DNA from: Blastococcus saxobsidens
GTDB taxonomy: Bacteria; Actinomycetota; Actinomycetes; Mycobacteriales; Geodermatophilaceae
Assembly (NCBI RefSeq): GCF_010682065.1
Contig: NZ_JAAGWG010000002.1
Span: 332,542 to 396,541, forward strand
Length of the DNA stretch: 64,000 nt
Direction of reading: 5' to 3'
Shown here: positions 8,787 to 17,129 of the stretch, piece by piece
How the letters are laid out: each line of letters starts with the position of its first letter
Position numbering within the stretch: the stretch's first letter is position 1
Notes under the pieces: generated by a model
Told to the model about the DNA's origin: nothing
What the model saw: only the letters and a program-made list of their open reading frames with translations
Database searches by the model: none
Position numbers and translations under genes: made by a program

Positions 8787-9815
8787 TCAGCGCCCGGCGA
8801 GCTGCCTGGCGGGGATCCGCTGCCCGGCGACGTAGTAGAGCGTCGAGCCCTCCGGCACCGGGGTGTCCCAGGCCGGGCTGACCCGCAGGCCGTCGGGCCC
8901 CCGCAGCGCCAGCACGGTGGCACCGAAGGTCTGCCCGAACCAGATCTGGCAGTCACCGAAGGTGCGGTGCGCGAAACCGGCCGGCACGGTCGAGGAGTAG
9001 GTGTTGCCGTGCCCGTGGCTGCTCATCAGGTCCGCGTAGACCTGGGTGATGCCCGGGTCGGTCGCCTCCTCGGTGAGCAGGAACGGCATGTGCCACTGCA
9101 CCGCCTGCACGCCGGGGCTGACGTAGCGCAGCGTGTCCCGCCGCTCCAGGTCGCGCAGCGCCGCCACGAGGTGCACCCCCGGGTGCGCGTGGTCGACGGC
9201 GACCGCCACCGCGAGCGTCTCGTTGTCGTCCCGGACATCGATCACCACGGTGCGCGCGGACGGCACGCACGCCCGCTCCATGACGTCCACGTCGGTGAGG
9301 TCGCCGCGGACGAAGTGCACCGCCGGCTGGTCGGGCATCGGGTTCTCCAGGACGTCGTCCCAGGCGCACAGCGCCACCTCGGCGCGGCCCTCCGCGGTGA
9401 GCTCGGCGACGATCCGCTCGGTGCGCCCGGGCCAGTAGCCCAGCAGCACGACGTGGTCGGACAGGTCCAGGGGAACCACACCTCTCAGGCGCCGGCCCCG
9501 CAGTGACTGCAGGGCGTCGGACAGCCGGCTGAACAGCAGGGTCAGGGTGACGATGCCGCCCACGATCACGTAGGCGCCGACGACCCGTCCGCCGACCGAG
9601 CCGGGGAACACGTCGCCGTAGCCGACGGTCGCGGCCGTGACCAGGAAGTACCACCAGTAGGTGCCCACGGCGACGATGTCGCTGCCGGCCGGCTCCACCA
9701 GGGTCATCGCCAGCCAGCTGGTCAGGTAGACGAAGACGGCCACCGCCAGGGGCAGCCGCCAGCCGGTCAGGCGCCGCCGGAAGAACCGCGAGAAGCGGTG
9801 GAGCAGGAAGGGCAA
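8787..9815 (-). CDS. Potassium channel with cytoplasmic RCK/TrkA-N domain
   Basis: A 342-residue two-TM K+ channel. TM1 is near residues 20-40, the pore helix and selectivity filter 'TVGYGD' at about 63-68, TM2 at about 75-97. A cytoplasmic RCK domain follows (VVLLGYWPGRTERIVAEL...), in which the usual GxGxxG nucleotide motif is degenerate (GYWPG). Filter and architecture define K+ selectivity; the ligand that gates the RCK domain is unclear. I prefer the TTG at 9815, which follows a perfect AGGAGG (9825-9820) by 4 nt; an upstream TTG at 9848 is the alternative. Confidence 0.8.
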   Translation of the reverse strand: MPFLLHRFSRFFRRRLTGWRLPLAVAVFVYLTSWLAMTLVEPAGSDIVAVGTYWWYFLVTAATVGYGDVFPGSVGGRVVGAYVIVGGIVTLTLLFSRLSDALQSLRGRRLRGVVPLDLSDHVVLLGYWPGRTERIVAELTAEGRAEVALCAWDDVLENPMPDQPAVHFVRGDLTDVDVMERACVPSARTVVIDVRDDNETLAVAVAVDHAHPGVHLVAALRDLERRDTLRYVSPGVQAVQWHMPFLLTEEATDPGITQVYADLMSSHGHGNTYSSTVPAGFAHRTFGDCQIWFGQTFGATVLALRGPDGLRVSPAWDTPVPEGSTLYYVAGQRIPARQLAGR

Positions 9816-9849
9816 CGGACCTCCTGGGGCGGGATCGGGACGACGCAAG

Positions 9850-10986
9850 CTACCGCGGGCGGGCGGGCGGTGCAGCCATGATCACGCGCTCGGCGAGGTC
9901 CGCGAGCACCGCTGCGGGCTCGGCCAGGCACCGGTCGAGGTCGGGTTCCACGTCGGTGAGCGCGGAGGCGGCGGCGAAACCGGCCGCCTCCAGCCGGTCG
10001 GCAGGCAGCCGCACGGCACCGGCCAGCGCCACGCAGCGGACGCCGGCTGCCGCGGCCCGCCGCGCCACCTCGGCCGGCGCCTTGCCCCGCAGCGTCTGCT
10101 CGTCGAGCGTGCCCTCACCGGTGAGCACCAGGTCGGCGCCGCCCAGGGCCTCGTCCAGACGGATCAGGTCGCAGACCAGCTCGGCGCCGGAGACGACCCG
10201 GGCGCCGAGCAGCGCCATGGCCCCGGCGGCCGTGCCGCCCGCCGCCCCGGCCCCCGGACGGCGTTCCACCCACGCGCCGCTGGTGCGGGCCAGCAGCGAC
10301 GCGTACCGGGCCAGGGCGGCGTCGAGGAGCTCGACGTCGTCCGGCGTCGCACCCTTCTGCGGGCCGAACACCGCCGCCGCCCCGGCCGGGCCGGTCAGCG
10401 GGTTGTCCACGTCGGTGGCGACGACGACCTCGGTCTCCCGGAGCCGGGGGTCGAGCCCGGCCGCGTCGATCCGCACCAGCGTCGCCAGCCCTCCGCCGCC
10501 GGGGCCGATCTCCGCGCCGGCGCCGTCCAGCAGCCGCGCCCCCAGGGCCTGCAACATCCCGGCGCCGCCGTCCGTGGTGGCGCTGCCGCCCAGACCGAGC
10601 ACGATCCGCCGTGCGCCGTCGTCCAGGGCGGCGAGCACCAGCTCGCCCACTCCGCGGGTGCCGGCGGTGAGCGGCGCGGGCCGGGGAAGCAGGCCCAGCC
10701 CCGCCGCCGAGGCGAGCTCGAGCACCGCCGTCCCGCCGTCCACGGCGAACGTGGCCTCGACCCTCCGCCCGTCCGGTCCGCCGACCTGCGCCGTCCGGGG
10801 GTGCCAGCCGGCCCGCAGGGCGGCCGCCACCGTGCCCTCTCCCCCGTCGGCCACCGGACGCAGCACCAGCTCCGCGCCGGGCAGCACGCGACGGATGCCG
10901 GCGGCGATGGCTGCGGCGGCCTCGTCGGCCGGCAGGCTGCCCTTGAAGGAGTCCGGGGCGATGACGATGCGCACGCCGCGCAGCAT
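9850..10986 (-). CDS. Glycerate 2-kinase (type I, GlxK family)
   Basis: A 378-residue glycerate kinase: N-terminal 'RIVIAPDSFKGSLPADEAAAAI', 'RPVADGGEGT', 'LGLGGSATTDGGAGMLQALGARLLD', 'DVDNPLTGPAGAA.VFGPQKGA' and 'LVLTGEGTLDEQTLRGKAP' are all signature segments. It phosphorylates glycerate, normally to 2-phosphoglycerate, in the glyoxylate/glycerate pathway. ATG 10986 and GTG 10974 are possible starts; the frame continues upstream only as a shadow of the opposite gene. Start codons of this gene and the divergent acyl-CoA dehydrogenase are 27 nt apart. Confidence 0.92.
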   Translation of the reverse strand: MLRGVRIVIAPDSFKGSLPADEAAAAIAAGIRRVLPGAELVLRPVADGGEGTVAAALRAGWHPRTAQVGGPDGRRVEATFAVDGGTAVLELASAAGLGLLPRPAPLTAGTRGVGELVLAALDDGARRIVLGLGGSATTDGGAGMLQALGARLLDGAGAEIGPGGGGLATLVRIDAAGLDPRLRETEVVVATDVDNPLTGPAGAAAVFGPQKGATPDDVELLDAALARYASLLARTSGAWVERRPGAGAAGGTAAGAMALLGARVVSGAELVCDLIRLDEALGGADLVLTGEGTLDEQTLRGKAPAEVARRAAAAGVRCVALAGAVRLPADRLEAAGFAAASALTDVEPDLDRCLAEPAAVLADLAERVIMAAPPARPR

Positions 10987-11000
10987 GCCCCTCGTCGTCG

Positions 11001-11006
11001 TACTTT
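11001..11006 (+). promoter_or_regulatory. -10 box of a leaderless promoter for the acyl-CoA dehydrogenase
   Basis: TACTTT at 11001-11006 is followed by 7 nt and the GTG start at 11014, the geometry expected when transcription begins at the start codon. There is no Shine-Dalgarno, which agrees with a leaderless mRNA. Confidence 0.5.
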
Positions 11007-11013
11007 CGGGTGC

Positions 11014-12201
11014 GTGACTGCCGAGAGCCCAGACTTCTACGCCTTCGAGGACCTGCTCGAGCCCGCCGAGATCGAGATCCGCGACCGGGTGCGCGCCTTC
11101 GGCGAGAAGGAGGTCGTGCCCCGCATCAACGAGTACTGGGAGCGGGCGGAGTTCCCGTTCGAACTGGTGCCCCTGCTGGCCGAGACCGGCATCGTCGGCG
11201 GCACGATCGAGGGCTACGGCTGCCCGGGCATGAGCAACGTCGCCGCCGGGCTCGTCGCCGCCGAGCTGGCCCGCGCCGACGGCAGCGTCGGCACGTTCAA
11301 CGGCGTGCACAGCTTCCTCGCCATGCAGTCGATCGCGCTGCTGGGCGACGAGGAGCAGCGCGAGCGGTTCCTGCCGCCCATGGCGCGGCTGGAGAAGATC
11401 GGCGCCTTCGGTCTCACCGAGCCCCAGCACGGGTCCGACGCCGTCGGCCTGGAGACCTCGGCCCGCCAGGACGGCGACTCCTTCGTCCTCAACGGTCAGA
11501 AGAAGTGGATCGGCAACGGCTCCATCGCCGACTTCGTGATCATCTGGGCGCGCGGTGAGGACGGCAAGGTCGGCGGCTACATCGTGGAGAAGGGGACGCC
11601 CGGCTACGAGGCCACCGTGATGACCGGCAAGACGGCGCTGCGCGCGGTGTGGCAGGCCGAGATCACGCTGACCGACGTCCGGGTGCCGGCGGAGAACAGG
11701 CTGGCCAACTGCCACTCGTTCAAGGACGTCTCCCAGGTGCTCGACCGCACCCGGTACACCGTGGCCTGGCGGGCCCTGGGGCTGGCGACCGCCTCCTACG
11801 AGCTGGCCCTGGCCCACGCGCTGGAGCGCGAGCAGTTCGGTCAGCCGATCGCCGGCTTCCAGCTGGTGCAGGACAAGCTCGCGCGGATGCTGGCCGAGAT
11901 CACCTCGATGCAGCTGATGTGCTGGCGGCTGTCCAAGCTCGCCGACGAGGGCCGGATGACCGCGGCGATGGCCTCGCTGGCCAAGATGAACCACGCGGCC
12001 AAGGCGCGGGCCATCGTCGCCGACGCTCGCGACATCCTGGGCGGCGACGGGATCCTGATCGACCACCACGTCGCCCGGCACTTCGCCGACATGGAGGCGG
12101 TCTTCACGTTCGAGGGCACCGACTCGGTGCAGGCGCTGATCGTGGGGCGCGCGATCACCGGGCTGTCGGCGATCAGCGGGCGCAAGCCCGAGCAGCGCTG
12201 A
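11014..12201 (+). CDS. Acyl-CoA dehydrogenase, glutaryl-CoA dehydrogenase-like
   Basis: A 395-residue FAD flavoprotein. 'FGLTEPQHGSDA' and 'GQKKWIGNGSIADFVIIWAR' form the FAD-binding middle domain, and the catalytic base is the Glu of 'FTFEGTDSVQALIVGRAITG'. The overall pattern (full N-terminal helical domain, 'YTVAWRALGLATASYELALAHALEREQFGQPIAGFQL') is closest to glutaryl-CoA dehydrogenases (lysine/tryptophan/aromatic degradation), but a branched- or short-chain acyl-CoA role is possible. GTG 11014 is preferred because of the -10 box 7 nt before it; the upstream frame is a shadow of glycerate kinase. Confidence 0.85.
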   Translation: MTAESPDFYAFEDLLEPAEIEIRDRVRAFGEKEVVPRINEYWERAEFPFELVPLLAETGIVGGTIEGYGCPGMSNVAAGLVAAELARADGSVGTFNGVHSFLAMQSIALLGDEEQRERFLPPMARLEKIGAFGLTEPQHGSDAVGLETSARQDGDSFVLNGQKKWIGNGSIADFVIIWARGEDGKVGGYIVEKGTPGYEATVMTGKTALRAVWQAEITLTDVRVPAENRLANCHSFKDVSQVLDRTRYTVAWRALGLATASYELALAHALEREQFGQPIAGFQLVQDKLARMLAEITSMQLMCWRLSKLADEGRMTAAMASLAKMNHAAKARAIVADARDILGGDGILIDHHVARHFADMEAVFTFEGTDSVQALIVGRAITGLSAISGRKPEQR

Positions 12202-12203
12202 AC

Positions 12204-12240
12204 GTCATGGCGGTGGGGCCGGGGGCTCCACCGCCGTGAC
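12204..12240. terminator. Bidirectional hairpin terminator between convergent genes
   Basis: A 13-bp stem, arms 12204-12216 and 12228-12240, with one wobble mismatch and an 11-nt G-rich loop. It fills the 53-nt gap between the acyl-CoA dehydrogenase stop and the stop of the convergent hypothetical gene. No U-tract follows. Confidence 0.6.
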
Positions 12241-12254
12241 GCTCGGAGCGACGG

Positions 12255-12527
12255 TCAGCGGGCGCTGGTGAGCCGGTTGTCGACGGCGGTGATGCGGGCG
12301 CACTCCGGGCAGCCGGTGCGGCCGATGCCGACCCGCTCCCACTTCTGCGAGCCCCACACCTGCACGATCGCCCCGCACACGGCCAGCTCCACCTCGCCGT
12401 CCAGCTCCACCGGCGGACGGTGTGCCTCGACGGCGTGCCACGGGTAGGTCTGCTGGGCCTTCTCCGTGCCCGACCAGCGGTCGGGCCGGGCGAACCCCAC
12501 GGCGTACGTGTTCACGGACACATCCAT
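12255..12527 (-). CDS. Hypothetical protein with C-terminal C-x2-C motif
   Basis: A 90-residue protein from ATG 12527. It contains 'PWHAVEAHRPPVELDGEVELAVCGAIVQVWG' and ends with 'TGCPECARITAVDNRLTS', so the C-x2-C pair with an upstream Cys and His could bind zinc. No signal peptide or membrane helix. Upstream extension of the frame is implausible (low-complexity Arg/Pro). It is divergent from a small membrane-anchored Cys-rich protein. Function unknown. Confidence 0.6.
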   Translation of the reverse strand: MDVSVNTYAVGFARPDRWSGTEKAQQTYPWHAVEAHRPPVELDGEVELAVCGAIVQVWGSQKWERVGIGRTGCPECARITAVDNRLTSAR

Positions 12528-12687
12528 GCCCGCGCGCCCCGCCGGCCAATCCCCACGATCGGGCGAACACCCACGACCCGGACGCCGGACACCCGCCACG
12601 CTCCGCAGTCGGGATCGCCGCCGGGGGCCGGGCCGCCACCCGACCGGTGGAGCGCCCGGGCGCGCTACCGTCGAGGGCCGGAGGTGC

Positions 12688-12999
12688 ATGCGGATGGATC
12701 CGGTCAGCCTGCTGGTGGGCGCCGCCCTGCTCGGCGCCGGCTTCGTCGCCGGGCGGCTGGGCCGCGGTCGGCGCACGTCCCCACCGCCACAGGTGACGCC
12801 GTTGTGCGGGTGCGGCCACACGCTGAGCCAGCACGACACGGAGAGCAACACCTGCTACGCCGAGCTCCGCCGCGACACCTACGACAAGCGTGGCCGCTGG
12901 TCGGGCCACAGCTGGGTGCCGTGCACGTGCCGGCGGTACGTCGGACCGCGGCCGATCGACGAGGTGTTCGTCCCGCGGGTGCTGCCGCCGGCCGACTGA
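12688..12999 (+). CDS. Small single-TM cysteine-rich hypothetical protein
   Basis: A 103-residue protein. Residues about 4-24 form one transmembrane helix (PVSLLVGAALLGAGFVAGRL) followed by basic residues, so the C-terminal part is cytoplasmic. That part has 'CGCGHTLSQHD...CYAELRRDTYDKRGRW...PCTCRRYVGP', a pattern that could hold a zinc ion. ATG 12688 and ATG 12694 are alternative starts, with GGAGG just upstream. Family not recognised. Confidence 0.6.
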   Translation: MRMDPVSLLVGAALLGAGFVAGRLGRGRRTSPPPQVTPLCGCGHTLSQHDTESNTCYAELRRDTYDKRGRWSGHSWVPCTCRRYVGPRPIDEVFVPRVLPPAD

Positions 13000-13040
13000 G
13001 CCCACGACTGATCCGCAGCCCGCGCGGGCATCGAGAGCAC

Positions 13041-13814
13041 GTGAGCCCTCGCCCCGCACCGCCCCGCGGCGCCCGCGCCGACAACCTGCTGGCCGTCACC
13101 GAGCCCGCCCGCGCCCTGGTCAGCGCCGGTGCGCTCGCCGCCGGCCTCCCGCTGCTGCGGCTGGCTCCCCGGGGTGACGGGCACCCGGTGCTGGTGCTCC
13201 CGGGCTGGCTGGCGTCCGACGCCTCCACCCGCACGCTGCGCCGCTGGCTCGGCGGCCTCGGCCATCCCACCGTGGGCTGGGACCTCGGCCGCAACCGGGG
13301 CCCACGACCGGAGGTGGTCGACGGCGTGCGGACCCTCGTCGAGCGGCTGGCCGACCGGCACGGCACCCGGGTGAGCATCGTGGGCCAGAGCCTGGGCGGG
13401 GTCTTCGCCCGCCGGCTGGCCGAGCGCAGCCCGCACCTGGTCCGCCAGGTCGTCTCGCTCGGCTCCCCGTTCGCCGGGGTCGCGCCCCGGAAGCGGCCGC
13501 CGTCGGGCGCCGGGATGTACCAGGCCTACCGCGAGCTGCGCGCCGTCGAGAAGGTGCGCCCGGCGCGGCCGCTCCCGGTGCCCAGCACCTCGGTCTACTC
13601 CCGGTGGGACGGGGTCGTCGACTGGCGGACCTGCCTGCAGCAGGAGGGGCCGACCAGCGAGAACGTGGCCGTGCACGCCAGCCACCTCGGCATGGGCATC
13701 GACCCGGCCGTGCTCTGGGTCGTCGCCGACCGGCTCGCCCAGCCCGAGGACGCCTGGCGCCCGTTCCGGCGCCCCACCCGCTTCGGCCTGCGCTCCCTCT
13801 TCCCGGAGGAGTGA
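13041..13814 (+). CDS. Alpha/beta hydrolase (lipase/esterase-like)
   Basis: A 257-residue alpha/beta hydrolase. 'GHPVLVLPGWLASDAST' carries the oxyanion region, and 'VSIVGQSLGGVFARRLAER' is the nucleophile elbow (G-Q-S-L-G). The strand with 'TSVYSRWDGVVDWRTCL' should hold the acid and 'VHASHLGMGIDPAV' the histidine, so the triad is probably complete. No signal peptide is evident. GTG 13041 is the chosen start; the longer frame upstream overlaps the previous gene without similarity. Substrate unknown. Confidence 0.75.
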   Translation: MSPRPAPPRGARADNLLAVTEPARALVSAGALAAGLPLLRLAPRGDGHPVLVLPGWLASDASTRTLRRWLGGLGHPTVGWDLGRNRGPRPEVVDGVRTLVERLADRHGTRVSIVGQSLGGVFARRLAERSPHLVRQVVSLGSPFAGVAPRKRPPSGAGMYQAYRELRAVEKVRPARPLPVPSTSVYSRWDGVVDWRTCLQQEGPTSENVAVHASHLGMGIDPAVLWVVADRLAQPEDAWRPFRRPTRFGLRSLFPEE

Positions 13815-13824
13815 CCGCCCGCAG

Positions 13825-14604
13825 TCAGGTCCAGGTGGTCCCGGCGGCGAGCACGACGAGGGCCACGGTCGTCCCCGTCTCGACCACTGCACCGAAGACG
13901 TCGCCGTTCACGCCACCCAGCCGACGGGCCGCGTGCGCCGTGAGCGCCGCCGCGGCGGCCAGTGCGAGCAGCACCGCGGCGACGGCCCACCCGGCGTCGG
14001 CCGCCGAACCGCCGGCCAGCAGCCGCAGCCCGGCCGCCGCGACGACCAGCAGCACGGTGGCGGTCCAGCGCACCCCCGGCGAGCCGGCCCCGGCCACGAG
14101 CACCCCCAGCGAGGAGCCGGCCGCGGGCGGGCGCGCCGCGGCGTGCAGCACCGCGACCCGGCCGGTGGTCGTCGCCAGCAGCACGACGACGAGCCCCGCT
14201 CCCGGGGAGGACTCCCCGAGCACGGCCGCCAGCGCCCCGCCCTGCACGAGCAGACCGCAGACCAGCGCCGCGACCCCGAACGCGCCCACGTCGGGCCGCC
14301 GCATGATCGCCAGCGCCTGCTCGGCGGGACGTCCGCTGCCCAGCCCGTCGGCGAGGTCGGCCGCGCCGTCGAGGTGCAGGCCCCGGGTGAGCAGGGCGAG
14401 CGCGCCGACCACGAGCGCGGCGGCCAGCAGCGGCGCTCCCTGCTCCGCTCCCCGCCAGACGGCGAGCGCCGGCACGAACGCGAGCGCACCGAGGACGACC
14501 CCCACCACCGGCAGCCAGCGGAGCACCCCGGGGCCGGGCGTGCGGGCGGAGGCCGGCACCGGCAGCACGCTGAACACGCCGAGCGCCGCGAGCAGGCCGG
14601 TCAC
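13825..14604 (-). CDS. cobS: Adenosylcobinamide-GDP ribazoletransferase (CobS)
   Basis: A 259-residue polytopic membrane enzyme joining adenosylcobinamide-GDP to alpha-ribazole, the last assembly step of B12. 'FSVLPVPA' near the N-terminus and 'RGLHLDGAADLADGLGSGRPAEQALAIMRRPDVGAFG' are the family's conserved cytoplasmic loop with the Mg-binding Asp residues. Several hydrophobic Ala/Leu/Val helices follow. The GTG start at 14604 overlaps the cobU stop (GTGA), so it is the last gene of a coupled bluB-cobT, cobU, cobS operon. Confidence 0.93.
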   Translation of the reverse strand: MTGLLAALGVFSVLPVPASARTPGPGVLRWLPVVGVVLGALAFVPALAVWRGAEQGAPLLAAALVVGALALLTRGLHLDGAADLADGLGSGRPAEQALAIMRRPDVGAFGVAALVCGLLVQGGALAAVLGESSPGAGLVVVLLATTTGRVAVLHAAARPPAAGSSLGVLVAGAGSPGVRWTATVLLVVAAAGLRLLAGGSAADAGWAVAAVLLALAAAAALTAHAARRLGGVNGDVFGAVVETGTTVALVVLAAGTTWT

Positions 14605-15143
14605 CGCAGCCGCTGCGGCAGTCCGGCGGTGAGCAGCCAGACGCGCTGCGAGGCCGCGGCGATGCGCGCGTTGAGGATGCCGAGCTCGTCGCGGTAGCGG
14701 CGTCCGGACGCGGTGGCCGGCACGACGCCGGAGCCCACCTCGTTGCTCACCGCCACGACCCTGCGCCGGGTGTCCACCCAGGCGGCGACGACGTCGTCGA
14801 CGGCCCGCGCCAGCCGGGCGTCGGCGCCCTCGGCGTCGGTCCAGACGCCGCAGTCGTCCATGACCCGGGCCAGCCAGGTGGACAGGCAGTCGACCAGCAC
14901 CGGCGGGCCGGCCTCACCGAGCACGCGCACCAGGTCGACGGTCTCCACGGTCCGCCAGTCCTCGGGCCGGCGGTCGCGGTGCAGCGCCACCCGCGCCGCC
15001 CACTCCGGGTCGCCGTCGTCCGCGGGCAGGCCGCAGGCGACGTAGTCGACCCGCCCCCGGGCCAGCAGTTGCTCGGCGTACCGCGACTTGCCCGAGCGAG
15101 CGCCACCGAGCACCAGGGTGCGGCGCGGACGGCGCAGGTTCAC
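14601..15143 (-). CDS. cobU: Adenosylcobinamide kinase/guanylyltransferase (CobU/CobP)
   Basis: A 180-residue bifunctional enzyme that phosphorylates adenosylcobinamide and transfers GMP. The P-loop 'LGGARSGKSRYAEQLL' is at the N-terminus; 'WRTVET.DL' and 'VLVDCLSTWLARVM' are the family's other signatures, as is 'VVAVSNEVGSGVVPATASGRRYRDELGILNARIA'. GTG 15143 overlaps the cobT stop (GTGA) and its own stop overlaps the cobS start. Confidence 0.93.
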   Translation of the reverse strand: MNLRRPRRTLVLGGARSGKSRYAEQLLARGRVDYVACGLPADDGDPEWAARVALHRDRRPEDWRTVETVDLVRVLGEAGPPVLVDCLSTWLARVMDDCGVWTDAEGADARLARAVDDVVAAWVDTRRRVVAVSNEVGSGVVPATASGRRYRDELGILNARIAAASQRVWLLTAGLPQRLR

Positions 15144-16840
15144 GACACCCGCCCGGCGGTGCGGCGGGCGCGCAGCGCGGTGAGCAGCAGCTGGGCGGCC
15201 AGCGCCGCGCCGACGCCCTCACCGGCGCGCAGCCGCAGGTCCAGCAGCGGCTCCAGCCCCAGCTCGGTGAGCACCTCGGCGTGCGCGCGCTCCCGGCTCC
15301 GCTGCCCGGCGACCAGCGCCGTCTGCGCGGCCGGTTCCAGCCGGACGGCGACGGCGGCCGCCACGGAGGTCACCAGGCCGTCGAGCACCACCGGCACGCC
15401 CGCCGCGGCGGCGCCGAGCGTGACGCCGGCCAGCACCGCGATCTCGGGGCCGCCCAGGGCGGCGAGGACGGTCAGCGGCTCGGCCAGCGCCGCACCGTGC
15501 TCACCGCGCGCACGGTCCAGGGCGGAGCGCACCACGGCGCGCTTGCGCTCCAGCATCGCGGCGTCGGCCCCGGCGCCGAGGCCGACGGCGTCGTCGGGGC
15601 GCAGGTCCAGCAGCCCGCAGGCCAGCGCGGCAGCCACCGTGGTGTTGCCGATGCCGACCTCGCCCAGACAGACCAGCCCGTGCCCGGCGAGCTCCCGGCC
15701 GAGCATCCGGCCCTCCTCCACCAGCGCCGCGGCAGCGGCGGGGGTGAGCGCGTCGGCGGTGACGAGGTCGCCCTGCGGATCGGGTGAGACGGCGGCGTGC
15801 GCCAGCACCCGCAGGCCGGCCTGGCGCGCGGTGGACGCCCCGAGGGACTCCCCCGTGCCGGTGGCGGCGAGGACGTCGGCGGTGACCGAGGCCGGATAGG
15901 CCGAGACGGCGTGCGCCGCGGCGACGGGATGGTCACCGGCGACCACGAGCAGCGTGCCACCGGCGGGCTCGGCGCCCGGCAGTGCGAGCACCCGGTCGAC
16001 GGCGCGGTCCAGCACGCCCAGCGATCCCGGTACGGCCAGCAGGTCGTCACCGGTGTCGCGCGCCGCCACCACGGCCTCGGGCTGCGGGCCGGCCAGGTGC
16101 GACACGGGCGCCTCGGGGCTCCCGTCGGCCGGCCAGCGCTCGGCGAGCACGACGTCCTCCAGCGGCGCGCGGCTGGACCACCCGTGCCGCATCAGCCCCG
16201 GCTCCGGCGGGCGCTCGTCCGGCCAGCCCAGGCACAGCCAGCCGAGGGTCTCCACGCCCTCGGGCAGGTGCAGCAGCTCGGCGAGGTCGGCCGGCTGGAA
16301 CAGCGTCACCCAGCCCATACCCAGGCCCGAGGCGCGGGCGGCCAGCCACATGTTCTGGATCGCGCAGGCGCAGCTCCACAGGTCCGCGTCCGGGAACGTC
16401 GCCCGGCCGAGCACGCCAGTGGCGTGCGTGCGGCGGTCGCAGGCGACGACGACGCCGACCGGGGCCTCGCGGATGCCCTCGAGCTGGAGGTCGAGCAGCC
16501 GGGCCCGCCGGTCGGGGGTGAGCTGCTCGGCCTGGCGCAGCCGTTCCCGGTCCGCGAGCACCGCGGCGCGGTCGCGGGTCTCCTGCCCGGTGACGACGAC
16601 GAACCGCCACGGCTGCGAGTGCCCCACCGACGGTGCGCGGTGACCGGCCTCCAGGACGCCGCGCAGCACCTCGGGCGGCACCGGGTCGGGCCGGTAGCGG
16701 CGGATGTCGCGGCGGGCGCCGATCACGGTGTGCAGCGCCTCGACCGTCGCCGGGTCGAACGCCCAGCCCGACGGGTCGGCGGCCCGCTGGGCGGCGTGGG
16801 TCTGGTCACCGATCACCGGGACCGGCCGGGGCCAGGTCAT
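15140..16840 (-). CDS. cobT: BluB-CobT fusion: 5,6-dimethylbenzimidazole synthase plus nicotinate-nucleotide:DMB phosphoribosyltransferase
   Basis: A 566-residue fusion. Residues about 25-220 are a BluB nitroreductase-like domain (RRDIRRYRPDPVPPEVLRGVLEAGHRAPSVGHSQPWRFVVV, later 'LGWPDERPPEPGL'), which cuts FMNH2 to DMB. Residues about 225-566 are CobT: 'GDHPVAAAHAVSAYP', catalytic Glu in 'LVCLGEVGIGNTTVAAAL', 'VLDGLVTSVAAAVAV', 'EPLLDLRLRAGEGVGAALA'. The fusion makes and activates the lower ligand of cobalamin in one polypeptide. ATG 16840 follows GAGGAGG by 5 nt. First gene of the cobTUS operon. Confidence 0.92.
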   Translation of the reverse strand: MTWPRPVPVIGDQTHAAQRAADPSGWAFDPATVEALHTVIGARRDIRRYRPDPVPPEVLRGVLEAGHRAPSVGHSQPWRFVVVTGQETRDRAAVLADRERLRQAEQLTPDRRARLLDLQLEGIREAPVGVVVACDRRTHATGVLGRATFPDADLWSCACAIQNMWLAARASGLGMGWVTLFQPADLAELLHLPEGVETLGWLCLGWPDERPPEPGLMRHGWSSRAPLEDVVLAERWPADGSPEAPVSHLAGPQPEAVVAARDTGDDLLAVPGSLGVLDRAVDRVLALPGAEPAGGTLLVVAGDHPVAAAHAVSAYPASVTADVLAATGTGESLGASTARQAGLRVLAHAAVSPDPQGDLVTADALTPAAAAALVEEGRMLGRELAGHGLVCLGEVGIGNTTVAAALACGLLDLRPDDAVGLGAGADAAMLERKRAVVRSALDRARGEHGAALAEPLTVLAALGGPEIAVLAGVTLGAAAAGVPVVLDGLVTSVAAAVAVRLEPAAQTALVAGQRSRERAHAEVLTELGLEPLLDLRLRAGEGVGAALAAQLLLTALRARRTAGRVS

Positions 16841-16980
16841 GCCACCTCCTCGTCGCGTCTGGCGGAAACCCTCGCACGGCGGGCCGCGCGTGCGGGTGCC
16901 GGTTCCCCCCGCAGTGGAGGGTTCCACCCCCGCCGAGTGCGGCAGCAACGGTCCCGCGGCGCCGTGCCGCCATGCGGGTC

Positions 16981-17042
16981 GAGCCGCGCCACCGGACGTC
17001 GAGCCGCGCCGTGACGCGGCCTCAGGGCCGGTGGCGCGGCTC
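16981..17042. other. Nested stem-loop in the gap between the marR-like gene and bluB-cobT
   Basis: A perfect 15-bp inverted repeat, arms 16981-16995 (GAGCCGCGCCACCGG) and 17028-17042, encloses an inner 6-bp hairpin (17003-17008 / 17015-17020). It lies 88 nt beyond the MarR stop and 141 nt before the BluB-CobT start, in a 289-nt gap that otherwise holds no gene. A smaller hairpin (GTGGA/TCCAC) lies near 16915-16928. It may be the MarR gene's terminator or a leader structure for the cob operon. I could not fit the conserved cobalamin-riboswitch core to this region. Confidence 0.55.
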
Positions 17043-17129
17043 CACCTCCCGGTGTCTCCCGCCCCGGGCGCCGGGCCCTGGCTCCCCTGGGGGGAGGTGA
17101 GCTCCGTGCGCAACACCTCGGTGCCGGGC

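Noticed and set aside
5867..8956. A minus-strand frame of over 1000 codons opposite the CoA ligase and kinase
   Set aside because: Its composition is low-complexity (Gly/Arg/His/Val) and it mirrors well-defined plus-strand enzymes with intact motifs; an antisense artefact of GC-rich codon use.
16841..17129. Cobalamin riboswitch ahead of bluB-cobT
   Set aside because: I looked on the minus strand for the conserved GGGAA...GGTG...CCCGC...ACTG core and the B12 box in the right order and could not place them; only GC-rich hairpins are visible.
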